The notes: a model not told the origin generated them from the sequence alone. A stretch of DNA of 6,968 bases from Comamonadaceae bacterium (GCA_947458305.1 CANGZO010000124.1:1-6968), one strand, 5' to 3'; positions 1 to 6,708 are shown, numbered from the stretch's first letter. Program-made: numbers and translations.

Positions 1-95
1 CAAACACAGGATAATACCCGATCCCCCGGCAAAACAGGTCTGACAGAGCCCTGCCAGTGCCGGAAAACACGGCCACTTACAACTGTTTGCACACC
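1..95 (+). promoter_or_regulatory. Upstream region of gatC, possible promoter
   Basis: This stretch precedes the gatC start and probably contains the promoter of the gatCAB operon. The only promoter-like string I see is GATAAT at 10-15, a five-of-six match to a sigma-70 -10 box. Its -35 box would lie outside the window, so this cannot be confirmed. The same bases read TATTAT on the opposite strand, so they could instead serve a divergent gene to the left. In several Burkholderiales the divergent neighbour of gatC is mreB, but nothing of it is visible here. No strong Shine-Dalgarno sequence precedes the gatC ATG. Confidence 0.25.
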
Positions 96-395
96 ATGTC
101 CCTGACCTCGCAGGATATTGCCCGGATTGCCAACCTTGCCCGGTTGGAACTGCAACCTGAAGAAAGTGAGCGCATGCTCACGCAAATCAATGGCTTTTTT
201 GGCATCGTTCAGGCCATGCAGGCCGTGGACACCACCGACATCACCCCCATGGCCCACCCCGTGGCGGCCATCCAGGACATCACGCTGCGCCTGCGCCCGG
301 ACGTGGCCAGCGAGCCCAACCAACGCGATCTGAACCAACAAAGCGCCCCGGCCGTCGAGCGCGGCCTGTTCCTGGTCCCCAAAGTCATCGAGTAA
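96..395 (+). CDS. gatC: Asp-tRNA(Asn)/Glu-tRNA(Gln) amidotransferase subunit C
   Basis: GatC is the small subunit of the heterotrimeric GatCAB amidotransferase. It wraps around and stabilises GatA and its contact with GatB in the cytoplasm. The 99-residue product has the family's full layout: an N-terminal helical part (DIARIANLARLEL, residues 7-19), the MQAVDTTDITPMAHP segment (41-55), LRPDV (66-70), and the conserved C-terminal tail APAVERGLFLVPKVIE (84-99). The reading frame is open further upstream to a GTG at 57. The ATG at 96 is preferred because it gives the usual family length and start, and because the 13 extra residues look unlike GatC. The ribosome-binding site is weak. The stop lies 3 bases before gatA, which indicates co-transcription and probable translational coupling. 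Function is known from the family, and identity is essentially certain. Confidence 0.96.
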   Translation: MSLTSQDIARIANLARLELQPEESERMLTQINGFFGIVQAMQAVDTTDITPMAHPVAAIQDITLRLRPDVASEPNQRDLNQQSAPAVERGLFLVPKVIE

Positions 396-398
396 GCC

Positions 399-1859
399 AT
401 GAGCGACCTGCACAACCTCAGCGTGAAAGCGCTGGCCACCCTTTTGCAAACCAAAGAAGTCAGCGCCGTCGAAGTGGCCACCCGTTTTCTGGCCCGCATG
501 GGCGGCAACCCGCACAACGCCTTTCTGGACATCGACAGCGAAGTGACACTGGCCCAGGCATGCGCTTCGGATGCCAAACTGGCGAACGGTACGGCTGGTC
601 CACTGGAAGGCGTGCCCGTGGCGCACAAAGACGTGTTCGTCACCCGCGACTTCGCCACCACCGCAGGCTCCAAGATTTTGAGCGGCTACCGCTCGCCTTT
701 TGACGCCACCGTGGTACAGCGCCTGCGCACAGCGGGCATGGTCAGCTTGGGCAAGCTCAATTGCGACGAATTCGCCATGGGCTCGGCCAACGAAAACTCG
801 GCCTATGGCCCGGTGCAAAACCCCTGGGACACGGCCCGCGTGCCCGGCGGCTCTTCGGGCGGCAGCGCCGCGGCTGTGGCCGCTGGCCTGGCGCCTGCTG
901 CCACAGGCACCGACACGGGCGGCTCGATCCGCCAGCCCGCCAGCTTTTGCGGCATCACCGGCATCAAACCCACCTATGGCCGTGCCAGTCGCTACGGCAT
1001 GATCGCCTACGCCTCCAGCCTGGACCAGGCCGGCCCCATGGCCCGCAGCGCCGAAGACTGCGCGCTCTTGCTGAGTGCCATGTGCGGCGCGGATATCGAC
1101 CGCGACTCGACTTCGCTCGACATGCCCACCGAAGACTTCTCGGCATCGCTGAACCATTCGCTTGAAGGCTTGCGCATTGGCATTCCCAAAGAGTTTTTTG
1201 GCGAAGGCCTGGCGGCCGATGTGCGTGCCGCCGTGGACAGCGCTTTGCGCGAGTATGAAAAGCTGGGTGCCAAGCTGGTGCCCATCAGCTTGCCGCGCAC
1301 CGAGTTGTCGATTCCGGTTTACTACATCATTGCGCCGGCCGAAGCCAGCTCGAACCTCAGCCGCTTTGACGGCGTGAAGTTCGGCCACCGCGCCAAGGAC
1401 TACACCGACCTGGTGGACATGTACAAAAAGACCCGCGCCGAAGGCTTTGGCAACGAGGTCAAGCGCCGCATCATGACGGGCGCTTATGTGCTCTCACACG
1501 GCTACTACGACGCCTACTACCTACAAGCGCAAAAAATACGCCGCATGATCGCCGACGATTTCCAAAACGCCTTCAAAGAATGCGACGTGATTGCTGGCCC
1601 TGTTGCCCCTTCTGTGGCCTGGAAGTTTGGCGAGAACGCCAACGACCCGGTGGCCGACTACCTGGCCGACATCTTCACGCTGCCCGCTTCGCTGGCCGGC
1701 TTGCCCGGCATGAGCGTGCCCGCAGGCTTTGGCGCGGGCGGCATGCCCGTGGGCTTGCAGCTGATCGGCAACTACTTCAAAGAAGCCCAGTTGCTGGGCG
1801 CCGCACACCGCCTGCAACAAGCGACCGATTTCCACCTTCGCAAGCCGGAGGGCATCTGA
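399..1859 (+). CDS. gatA: Asp-tRNA(Asn)/Glu-tRNA(Gln) amidotransferase subunit A
   Basis: GatA is the glutaminase subunit of GatCAB. It hydrolyses glutamine and passes the ammonia through a channel to GatB, where the Asp or Glu on the mischarged tRNA is amidated. The 486-residue protein is full length for the amidase-signature family. The Ser-cisSer-Lys triad is visible: Lys77 in GVPVAHKD, cis-Ser152 in the glycine/serine-rich GGSSGGS loop (150-156), and nucleophile Ser176 in GTDTGGSIRQP. The 24-residue spacing between the two serines matches the characterised enzymes. Further family blocks are FCGITGIKPTYGRASRYGMI (183-202) and, near the C-terminus, LPGMSVPAGF with GMPVGLQLIG. The ATG lies 3 bases after the gatC stop with only a weak ribosome-binding site, so translation probably depends on gatC. 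I see no frameshift or missing segment. Confidence 0.98.
   Translation: MSDLHNLSVKALATLLQTKEVSAVEVATRFLARMGGNPHNAFLDIDSEVTLAQACASDAKLANGTAGPLEGVPVAHKDVFVTRDFATTAGSKILSGYRSPFDATVVQRLRTAGMVSLGKLNCDEFAMGSANENSAYGPVQNPWDTARVPGGSSGGSAAAVAAGLAPAATGTDTGGSIRQPASFCGITGIKPTYGRASRYGMIAYASSLDQAGPMARSAEDCALLLSAMCGADIDRDSTSLDMPTEDFSASLNHSLEGLRIGIPKEFFGEGLAADVRAAVDSALREYEKLGAKLVPISLPRTELSIPVYYIIAPAEASSNLSRFDGVKFGHRAKDYTDLVDMYKKTRAEGFGNEVKRRIMTGAYVLSHGYYDAYYLQAQKIRRMIADDFQNAFKECDVIAGPVAPSVAWKFGENANDPVADYLADIFTLPASLAGLPGMSVPAGFGAGGMPVGLQLIGNYFKEAQLLGAAHRLQQATDFHLRKPEGI
1847..1852 (+). promoter_or_regulatory. Ribosome-binding site of gatB inside the end of gatA
   Basis: GGAGGG lies 8 bases before the gatB ATG at 1861 and within the last codons of gatA. 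It is the strongest Shine-Dalgarno match in the operon and supports the chosen gatB start. Because it lies inside gatA, ribosomes finishing gatA cover it, which fits coupled synthesis of the two subunits. Confidence 0.75.
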
Positions 1860-1860
1860 C

Positions 1861-3312
1861 ATGAGCAAACTCGTCCAAGGCTACGAAGTCGTCATCGGCT
1901 TCGAAACACACGCCCAACTCTCGACAAACAGCAAGATCTTCAGCCGCGCCCCCACGGCCTTTGGCGCCGAAGCCAACACGCAAGCCTGCGCGGTGGACAT
2001 GGCCTTGCCCGGCACGCTGCCCGTGATGAACATCGGCGCTGTCGAACGCGCCATCGAGTTCGGTTTGGCCATCAACGCGCACATCGCCGAGCGCAGCATC
2101 TTTGCGCGCAAAAACTACTTCTACCCTGACCTGCCCAAGGGCTACCAGATCAGCCAGTTCGAGATCCCGGTGGTGCAAGGCGGCGAGGTGTCGTTTTTCC
2201 TCGAAGAAGGCAAAGAGACGGTGCGCAAAACCGTGCGCCTGGAACGTGCCCACCTCGAAGAAGACGCGGGCAAATCGCTGCACGAAGACTTCATTGGGCA
2301 AAGCGGCATCGACCTGAACCGCGCCGGCACGCCGCTGCTGGAGATCGTGACGCAACCCGACATGAGCAGCAGCGAAGAAGCTGTGGCCTTCGCCAAAGAG
2401 TTGCACAAGATCGTGACCTGGATCGGCATCTGCGACGGCAACATGCAAGAGGGCAGTTTCCGCTGCGATGCCAACGTGTCGGTGCGCAAACCCGGCCAAC
2501 CCTTGGGCACGCGCCGCGAGATCAAAAACCTGAACAGCTTCAAGTTCATGCAGCAAGCCATCGATTACGAAGTGCGCTGGCAGATCGAAGAAATCGAAGA
2601 CGGCCGCGCCATCCAACAAGCCACCGTGCTGTTTGACCCCGACACGGGCGAGACCCGCGCCATGCGCACCAAGGAAGACGCCGCCGACTACCGCTACTTC
2701 CCAGATCCGGACTTGCCGCCGCTGGTGATTGGCCGCGACTGGGTCGATCGCGTGAAAAGGGAGATGGCCGAGCTGCCCCGCGTGATGGCCGAGCGCTTCG
2801 TCAAAGACTACGCGCTGCCCGAATACGACGCCACGCAGCTGACCCAAAGCAAAGCGGTCGCCGCCTACTTTGAAGCCACGGCCAAAGCCTGCGGCCAAGC
2901 CAAACTCGCCAGCAACTGGATCATGGGCGAAGTCTCGCGCCGCCTGAACGCCAGCGAGATGGTCATCGAGCAAGCCCCAGTCAGCGCCGCGCAACTGGCT
3001 GCACTCATCGGCCGCATCAGCGACAACACCATCAGCAACAACGCAGCACGTCAGGTGTTTGAAGGTCTTTGGAACAAAGAAGGCGAAGTCGACGCCATCA
3101 TCGAAGCCAAAGGCCTCAAGCAGATGAACGACACCGGCGAGCTGGAAAAGATCATCGACGAGGTGCTGGCCGCCAACCCCAAGAACGTGGAAGAGTTCAA
3201 GGCCGGTAACACCAAAGCCTTGAACGGCTTGGTCGGCCCGATCATGAAAGCCAGCAAGGGCAAGGCCAATCCGGGGCAGGTGAATGCGCTGTTGATGAAG
3301 AAGCTGGGCTAA
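1861..3312 (+). CDS. gatB: Asp-tRNA(Asn)/Glu-tRNA(Gln) amidotransferase subunit B
   Basis: GatB is the tRNA-binding and kinase subunit. It uses ATP to phosphorylate the side-chain carboxylate of Asp-tRNA(Asn) or Glu-tRNA(Gln), then amidates it with ammonia from GatA. The 483-residue product is full length. The N-terminal cradle domain opens with VIGFETHAQLSTNSKIFS (11-28), whose Glu15 and His17 fall where the family binds metal. It continues with RKNYFYPDLPKGYQISQF (83-100), HLEEDAGKS (131-139), the GatB signature IDLNRAGTPLLEI (150-162) and SFRCDANVSVR (199-209). The helical and YqeY-like tail domain ends with VGPIMKASKGKANPGQVNALL (458-478), a conserved tRNA-interaction tail. The start is 1 base after the gatA stop, behind a good ribosome-binding site, and an intrinsic terminator follows directly. 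The sequence alone does not show whether the cell uses the complex for Asn, Gln or both. That depends on whether AsnRS and GlnRS genes exist elsewhere. Confidence 0.98.
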   Translation: MSKLVQGYEVVIGFETHAQLSTNSKIFSRAPTAFGAEANTQACAVDMALPGTLPVMNIGAVERAIEFGLAINAHIAERSIFARKNYFYPDLPKGYQISQFEIPVVQGGEVSFFLEEGKETVRKTVRLERAHLEEDAGKSLHEDFIGQSGIDLNRAGTPLLEIVTQPDMSSSEEAVAFAKELHKIVTWIGICDGNMQEGSFRCDANVSVRKPGQPLGTRREIKNLNSFKFMQQAIDYEVRWQIEEIEDGRAIQQATVLFDPDTGETRAMRTKEDAADYRYFPDPDLPPLVIGRDWVDRVKREMAELPRVMAERFVKDYALPEYDATQLTQSKAVAAYFEATAKACGQAKLASNWIMGEVSRRLNASEMVIEQAPVSAAQLAALIGRISDNTISNNAARQVFEGLWNKEGEVDAIIEAKGLKQMNDTGELEKIIDEVLAANPKNVEEFKAGNTKALNGLVGPIMKASKGKANPGQVNALLMKKLG

Positions 3313-3330
3313 CCGATATCTTCACCATGG

Positions 3331-3370
3331 GCCGTTTGCGCTTCAATCGTGAAGCGCAAACGGCTTTTTT
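3331..3370 (+). terminator. Rho-independent terminator of the gatCAB operon
   Basis: A perfect 15-bp inverted repeat (GCCGTTTGCGCTTCA at 3331-3345 and its complement at 3350-3364) encloses the four-base loop ATCG and is followed at once by six T (3365-3370). It starts 18 bases after the gatB stop. The T-run lies only on the + strand side, so it should stop gatB transcription. The convergent - strand gene ending at 3397 would meet the same stem but without a following U-run, so termination in that direction is less certain. Confidence 0.95.
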
Positions 3371-3396
3371 ACGCTTCATTCCCCTTCAAAAGCCCG

Positions 3397-4410
3397 TCAC
3401 GCTTGGGTCAATGGCACGATTTCCTGCTCAATAGCCCCAAACAAGCTCTCCCCGTTTTGGCCCTTCATCTCGATGCGGATCGTGTCGCCGTACTTCATGA
3501 ACTCGGTCGAGGGCTTGCCGTCCAGGATGGTTTCGATGGCGCGTTTTTCGGCGATGCAGCTGTAGCCCTTGGGCCACTCGGGTTTGCCGTTGACGTCGAC
3601 ACTCTTGTTGCTCACGGTGCCGCTGCCCACGATGGAGCCGGCCCGCACATTGCGGGTTTTGCAGATGTGGGCGATCAGCTGGCCGAAGTGGAAGGTCATC
3701 TCGGGGCCGGCTTCGCACATGCCCACTTTGCGGCCGTTCCAGGTGGACTGCAGGGTCAGGTGCACGCGCCCGCCTTGCCAGGCGTCGCCCAGCTCGTCGG
3801 GGGTGATGGCTACGGGGCTGAAGGCGGTGGCGGGCTTGCTCTGGAAGAAGCCAAAGCCCTTGGCCAGTTCGTTCGGGATCAGGTTGCGCAGGCTCACGTC
3901 GTTGGCCAGCATGAGGAGGCGCACGCCCTCGATGGCATCGTCGGCGCTGGTTTGCATGGGTACGTCGCCGGTGATGACCGCGATTTCGGCCTCGAAGTCG
4001 ATACCAAAAGCTTCGCTGGCGCAGACCACCGGGTCGCAAGGGCCAATGAAGTCATCGCTGCCGCCTTGGTACATCAGCGGGTCGGTGTAAAAGCTGCTGG
4101 GCACCTCCGAGTTGCGTGCCGCACGGACCAGCTCCACATGGTTGATGTAGGCTGAGCCATCGGCCCACTGGTAGGCGCGGGGCAGCGGGGCCATGCAGCG
4201 CTCTGGGTCAAAAGGAAAGGCATGCCGTGCCTTGCCTTGGTTGAGGGTGCTGTACAGGTCTTCAAGCTGGGGGGCCAGAAAGTTCCAGTCGTCCAGCACT
4301 TGCTGGAGTTTGCTGGCGATGCCGGTCGCATAATGTGCGGTGCTCAGGTCGCGCGAGACCACCACCAGTTGTCCGTCGCGTGAGCCGTCTTTGTAGGTCG
4401 CCAATTTCAT
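3397..4410 (-). CDS. Fumarylacetoacetate hydrolase (FAH) family protein, two-domain type
   Basis: This is a metal-dependent enzyme of the FAH superfamily, which cleaves C-C bonds in 2-keto or acylpyruvate-type compounds during catabolism of aromatics and related acids. The 337-residue product has a small N-terminal domain (about 1-78, MKLATYKDGSRDGQLVVVSRD onward, resembling the FAA_hydro_N_2 type) and a C-terminal FAH barrel (about 80-335). Compared by eye with mammalian FAH, Asp84, Glu140, Glu142 and Asp171 match the metal ligands. His91, Tyr114, Arg175, Lys192, Thr265 (GSGTVSN) and Glu288 match catalytic or substrate-site residues. The positions of FAH Tyr128 and Gln240 appear to be Ser86 and Ile178, so the true substrate may differ from fumarylacetoacetate. 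The ATG at 4410 was chosen because MKLATYKDGSRDG is the family start; an upstream in-frame ATG at 4473 adds 21 residues with no family character. The divergent IclR gene is its probable regulator. Family is secure, the exact reaction is not. Confidence 0.93.
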   Translation of the reverse strand: MKLATYKDGSRDGQLVVVSRDLSTAHYATGIASKLQQVLDDWNFLAPQLEDLYSTLNQGKARHAFPFDPERCMAPLPRAYQWADGSAYINHVELVRAARNSEVPSSFYTDPLMYQGGSDDFIGPCDPVVCASEAFGIDFEAEIAVITGDVPMQTSADDAIEGVRLLMLANDVSLRNLIPNELAKGFGFFQSKPATAFSPVAITPDELGDAWQGGRVHLTLQSTWNGRKVGMCEAGPEMTFHFGQLIAHICKTRNVRAGSIVGSGTVSNKSVDVNGKPEWPKGYSCIAEKRAIETILDGKPSTEFMKYGDTIRIEMKGQNGESLFGAIEQEIVPLTQA

Positions 4411-4535
4411 GATGTTTGCCTGTTTGTACCGTGATTCAAAGCCGCATGCAGCGGGGCTGAGCCACGCATTCAACGACGCATAGAATTACGCATTGTTAAA
4501 CTCGTTTAACTAAACGAAACCCGATTCTAGAGCAT
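4411..4535. promoter_or_regulatory. Divergent promoter region between the FAH-family gene and the IclR gene
   Basis: The two start codons are 125 bases apart and face away from each other, so both promoters and any shared control site must lie here or in the flanking coding sequence. TAGAAT at 4481-4486 resembles a + strand -10 box for the regulator gene, though with no good -35 box. On the - strand, TAATTC or TTCTAT in the same place could be the -10 box of the hydrolase gene, which would put the palindromes at 4495-4517 over its -35 region. These promoter readings are weak. The divergent layout itself is certain. Confidence 0.5.
4495..4517. promoter_or_regulatory. Two overlapping perfect inverted repeats, probable IclR operator
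   Basis: Repeat 1 is GTTAAAC-TC-GTTTAAC (4495-4510) and repeat 2 is TCGTTTA-AC-TAAACGA (4502-4517). Each is a perfect 7+2+7 palindrome and they share the central arm, giving three alternating half-sites with centres 7 bases apart. IclR-family regulators usually bind short AT-rich palindromes in the promoter they share with a divergent target, so the location and symmetry fit. The site ends 18 bases before the IclR start codon, which suggests autoregulation as well as control of the hydrolase gene. The symmetry is seen directly; binding by this IclR protein is inferred. Confidence 0.6.
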
Positions 4536-5363
4536 ATGGCCTATTCCAGCACCACCGAAATAAACCCGGAAGGGGACAAAGAGCGCGCCGGCATTCAGTC
4601 GGTGGAGGTGGGTTTCGCCCTGCTGGACGTGCTGGCCCAGGCTCCAGGCCCCTTGATGCTGCGCGACCTGGCCAGTGCGGCCGGCATGAGTGCGGCCAAA
4701 GCCCACCGCTACCTGGTGAGCTTCCAGCGCCTGAACTTGGTGGTGCAGGATGCCAACACCCGTTACGAACTCGGTCCAGCCACTTTGCGCTTGGGTTTAG
4801 CCACGCTGTCCAGGTTGGACGCGGTCAAACTGGCACGTGAGCGCTTGCCCACTTTGATGGACCAGACCGGCCACACTTTGGCCCTGGCTGTCTGGGGTAA
4901 CCGCGGCCCGACCTTGGTGCACTGGCAAGAAGCCCCACTGGCCATGCCTGTCAGTTTGCGCCTGGGTGATGTGATGCCGCTCCTGTCGTCGGCCACGGGT
5001 CGGTGTTTTGCCGCCTTCATGGGCCATGGCGGTGCGGCGGACAAGGCGCAACCCATGATCGAGGCCGAGTTGGCCATGGCCCGCAAACTCGGGCGCAGCG
5101 ATTTGCCATCAACGCCCACGCAAGTGCAGGCCATGATCAGCGAAACCCGAGCGCAAGGTTTGGGTCGTGTGGTCAATGTGTTGCTACCCGGTATCTCAGG
5201 ATTTTGTGCCCCCGTTTTTGACGCGGATGGGCATTTGGCTTTGGGGGTGGTATCGCTGGGCTCAACCGCCACCTTGGACACCGATTGGGCGGGGCCTGTG
5301 GCGCAAGCGCTGAGGGGGTTCGCGGCGCAGCTCTCAGCCGATCTGGGTTGGTCTTCGGCCTGA
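4536..5363 (+). CDS. IclR-family transcriptional regulator
   Basis: This is a DNA-binding regulator of the IclR family, which typically controls neighbouring catabolic genes in response to a small aromatic or organic-acid ligand. The 275-residue protein has an N-terminal tail of about 19 residues and a winged helix-turn-helix at about 20-82: GIQSVEVGFALLDVLAQ, then LRDLASAAGMSAAKAHRYL with the recognition helix near 52-63, then the wing ending YELGPATLRLG. A linker helix leads to the effector-binding domain (about 95-270). Its family landmarks are LRLGDVMPLLSSATGRCFAAF (141-161) and GISGFCAPVFDADGHLALGV (219-238). The ATG at 4536 leaves the usual short tail; its ribosome-binding site is weak. 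It is divergent from the FAH-family hydrolase gene, with a palindromic site between them. Whether it activates or represses, and its ligand, cannot be told. It ends 40 bases before the next gene, so read-through into that gene is possible. Confidence 0.93.
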   Translation: MAYSSTTEINPEGDKERAGIQSVEVGFALLDVLAQAPGPLMLRDLASAAGMSAAKAHRYLVSFQRLNLVVQDANTRYELGPATLRLGLATLSRLDAVKLARERLPTLMDQTGHTLALAVWGNRGPTLVHWQEAPLAMPVSLRLGDVMPLLSSATGRCFAAFMGHGGAADKAQPMIEAELAMARKLGRSDLPSTPTQVQAMISETRAQGLGRVVNVLLPGISGFCAPVFDADGHLALGVVSLGSTATLDTDWAGPVAQALRGFAAQLSADLGWSSA

Positions 5364-5403
5364 AGTGGGCCTAAGCTGACACGTCGCCAAGACCGAGATC
5401 ACC

Positions 5404-6621
5404 ATGTCCATGGTTGCCACCTCGCTTGCAAGGCCGCATCCACAGGCCAGTGGCCCCACAGCAGCGAATTTATGGCGTTGGATTTTGGTGGTTTTGGGTC
5501 TGCATGTGGCGGTGGGGGTGGCGATGGTGGGCGCAACGGTTTGGCAAATTCAAGGGCCGCAGTCCTTGCGGGTGGGCCCGGTGCAAACCCGGTGGTTGCC
5601 ACCCGAGCCAACACCCCCAGCCCCTGTGCAAGGGCCCAAAGCCAAACCAGAGCGCCAAACGCGCTTGGCCACAGTGCCTTCAACTTCAACAACTGCACCT
5701 AAGCCAACGCCTTCAGTGGCGACAGCCCCATTGCCAGAGCCAGCCAATGCCCCTGTGGCGACTGAACCTCTGCCGGAGCCCTCAAACCCACCCCCAATTT
5801 TGAATGAGAGCGACAGGGCGGACAGGGCGCAAGCCACAGCAGAGGCCAAGGAGCCGCCAACGGACGATGTGCAAACTGCGGCCCTTGCGCCAGCAGACAA
5901 GTCCGCTGTTTTGTCGTCAACACCCACAGGCTTGGCCGAGGCCACCCTGGCTTTGCCGCCCTTGGGTTTGGCTGCATTGCCAGCATCTGCGCTGCTCAGT
6001 TACCGGCTCAGCGGCCAAGAAAAAGGCATTCCCTACCAAGCCACAGGCGAGTTGCGTTGGCAGCGCAATGCGGGTGCCTACGCCATGGGTTTGTCGGTGC
6101 GTGCTTTTTTGTTGGGAACCAGGTCATGGCGAAGTCAAGGCCTGATCACCGCACAAGGTCTGGCGCCAGTTCGCTTTTCGGACAGCTGGCGCAGCGAACG
6201 GGCCACGCATTTCGATGGTGAACAAAACCGCATCGTGTTCAGCAGCAACGCCCCCGCCGCCCCATTGCAGCCTGGCGCACAAGACCAGATCAGCCTGTAC
6301 CCACAGATGGCAGCCCTCATGGCGCAAGAGGGTGGGCGTTTGAAGCCCGGCGCGCGCTTGCAGGTGCAAACAGCCACCGTGCGCGACGCCTTGCCTTGGC
6401 TTTTGACTTTGGAACAAGAAGAGATGCTGCAAGTGGATGGGCAAAACCTGCAAGCGACCAAATGGGTTTGTCAGCCGCGCAACCGTTTTGATGCCAAAGT
6501 CGAGTTCTGGGTGGCGGCCAAGCATGACTGGTTGCCCGTTCGGATCCGCATCACCCAAGTCAGCGGCAGCTTCATTGACTTGGTGTTGATGGGCCGTGTG
6601 GGCTTGCCCGACCTGCCTTGA
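5404..6621 (+). CDS. DUF3108 domain protein with membrane anchor and Pro-rich linker
   Basis: This is an envelope protein of unknown function. The 405-residue product has three parts. The first is a short N-terminal tail followed by one hydrophobic helix (about 24-47, LWRWILVVLGLHVAVGVAMV onward), which acts as an uncleaved inner-membrane anchor. The second is a low-complexity Pro/Ala/Thr-rich linker (about 65-185). The third is a C-terminal globular domain (about 193-402, beginning ALPASALLSYRLSGQEKGIPY) that I recognise as DUF3108. The layout resembles TonB or TolA, with a rigid periplasmic spacer, but the C-terminal domain does not look like that of TonB. The linker holds a 13-residue tandem duplication (105-130) and a DRADRA repeat (138-142 region). 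The start at 5404 is supported by the anchor position; the ATG two codons later is an alternative, and neither has a strong ribosome-binding site. It lies 40 bases after the IclR gene with no terminator between. No partner or substrate can be named. Confidence 0.85.
   Translation: MSMVATSLARPHPQASGPTAANLWRWILVVLGLHVAVGVAMVGATVWQIQGPQSLRVGPVQTRWLPPEPTPPAPVQGPKAKPERQTRLATVPSTSTTAPKPTPSVATAPLPEPANAPVATEPLPEPSNPPPILNESDRADRAQATAEAKEPPTDDVQTAALAPADKSAVLSSTPTGLAEATLALPPLGLAALPASALLSYRLSGQEKGIPYQATGELRWQRNAGAYAMGLSVRAFLLGTRSWRSQGLITAQGLAPVRFSDSWRSERATHFDGEQNRIVFSSNAPAAPLQPGAQDQISLYPQMAALMAQEGGRLKPGARLQVQTATVRDALPWLLTLEQEEMLQVDGQNLQATKWVCQPRNRFDAKVEFWVAAKHDWLPVRIRITQVSGSFIDLVLMGRVGLPDLP
5716..5793 (+). 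repeat. 39-bp imperfect tandem duplication in the DUF3108 linker
   Basis: Two adjacent 39-base units (5716-5754 and 5755-5793) encode VATAPLPEPANAP and VATEPLPEPSNPP, identical at 10 of 13 residues. The DNA copies begin with the same eight bases (GTGGCGAC) but then differ at several third codon positions. This suggests an old in-frame duplication kept for its Pro-rich protein sequence rather than a recent slippage event. Confidence 0.8.
5812..5829 (+). repeat. Perfect 9-bp tandem repeat in the DUF3108 linker
   Basis: GACAGGGCG occurs twice in a row (5812-5820, 5821-5829) and encodes DRADRA. It keeps the reading frame, so a change in copy number would only lengthen or shorten the linker by three residues. 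Confidence 0.8.
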
Positions 6622-6708
6622 TCCCCAGCCCAGCGTAAAAACCACAGCCTCTTGAAGTCGTTGCAAACAGTCCCATGTGCAAACGGCAAGATAAGGGAGA
6701 ATGAGCGC
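6622..6708 (+). promoter_or_regulatory. Gap between the DUF3108 and DUF3567 genes, with ribosome-binding site
   Basis: The 87-base gap shows no hairpin with a T-run, so no intrinsic terminator is seen for the DUF3108 gene. AAGGGAGA at 6693-6700 is a good Shine-Dalgarno sequence, with its GGGAG core 9 bases before the ATG at 6709, and it decides that start over the ATG at 6701, which stops after three codons. TTGAAG at 6652-6657 resembles a -35 box but has no convincing -10 partner. The heptamer TGCAAAC occurs twice (6662-6668 and 6678-6684). Confidence 0.4.

Noticed and set aside
57..95. GatC starting at the GTG at 57
   Set aside because: It would add 13 residues not seen in GatC proteins. 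The ATG at 96 gives the standard 99-residue form.
1777..2994. A 405-codon open frame on the - strand opposite gatB
   Set aside because: It lies entirely opposite the certain gatB and gatA genes. Its translation is His/Gly/Ala-rich with no recognisable domain, as expected for the complement of a GC-rich gene with strong codon bias.
4059..4085. A first alignment that put FAH Asp126 on the Asp of FYTDPLMYQGG, which would make the catalytic His missing
   Set aside because: Shifting the alignment puts Asp84 and His91 at the exact seven-residue spacing of FAH Asp126 and His133, with Tyr114 matching Tyr159 (PLMYQGG against PVGYHGR). The catalytic His therefore appears to be present.
3349..4155. A 268-codon open frame on the + strand opposite the FAH-family gene
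   Set aside because: It begins inside the terminator hairpin, has no ribosome-binding site, and gives a low-complexity translation. The - strand frame has clear FAH-family motifs.
4439..4457. Small imperfect hairpin around GCATGC in the leader of the FAH-family gene
   Set aside because: The stem is about six pairs with a bulge and is not followed by a T-run or any riboswitch-like structure. Such hairpins are common by chance in GC-rich DNA.
4411..4473. N-terminal extension of the FAH-family protein to the ATG at 4473
   Set aside because: The 21 extra residues show no family similarity, and MKLATYKDGSRDG at 4410 is the normal start for this type.
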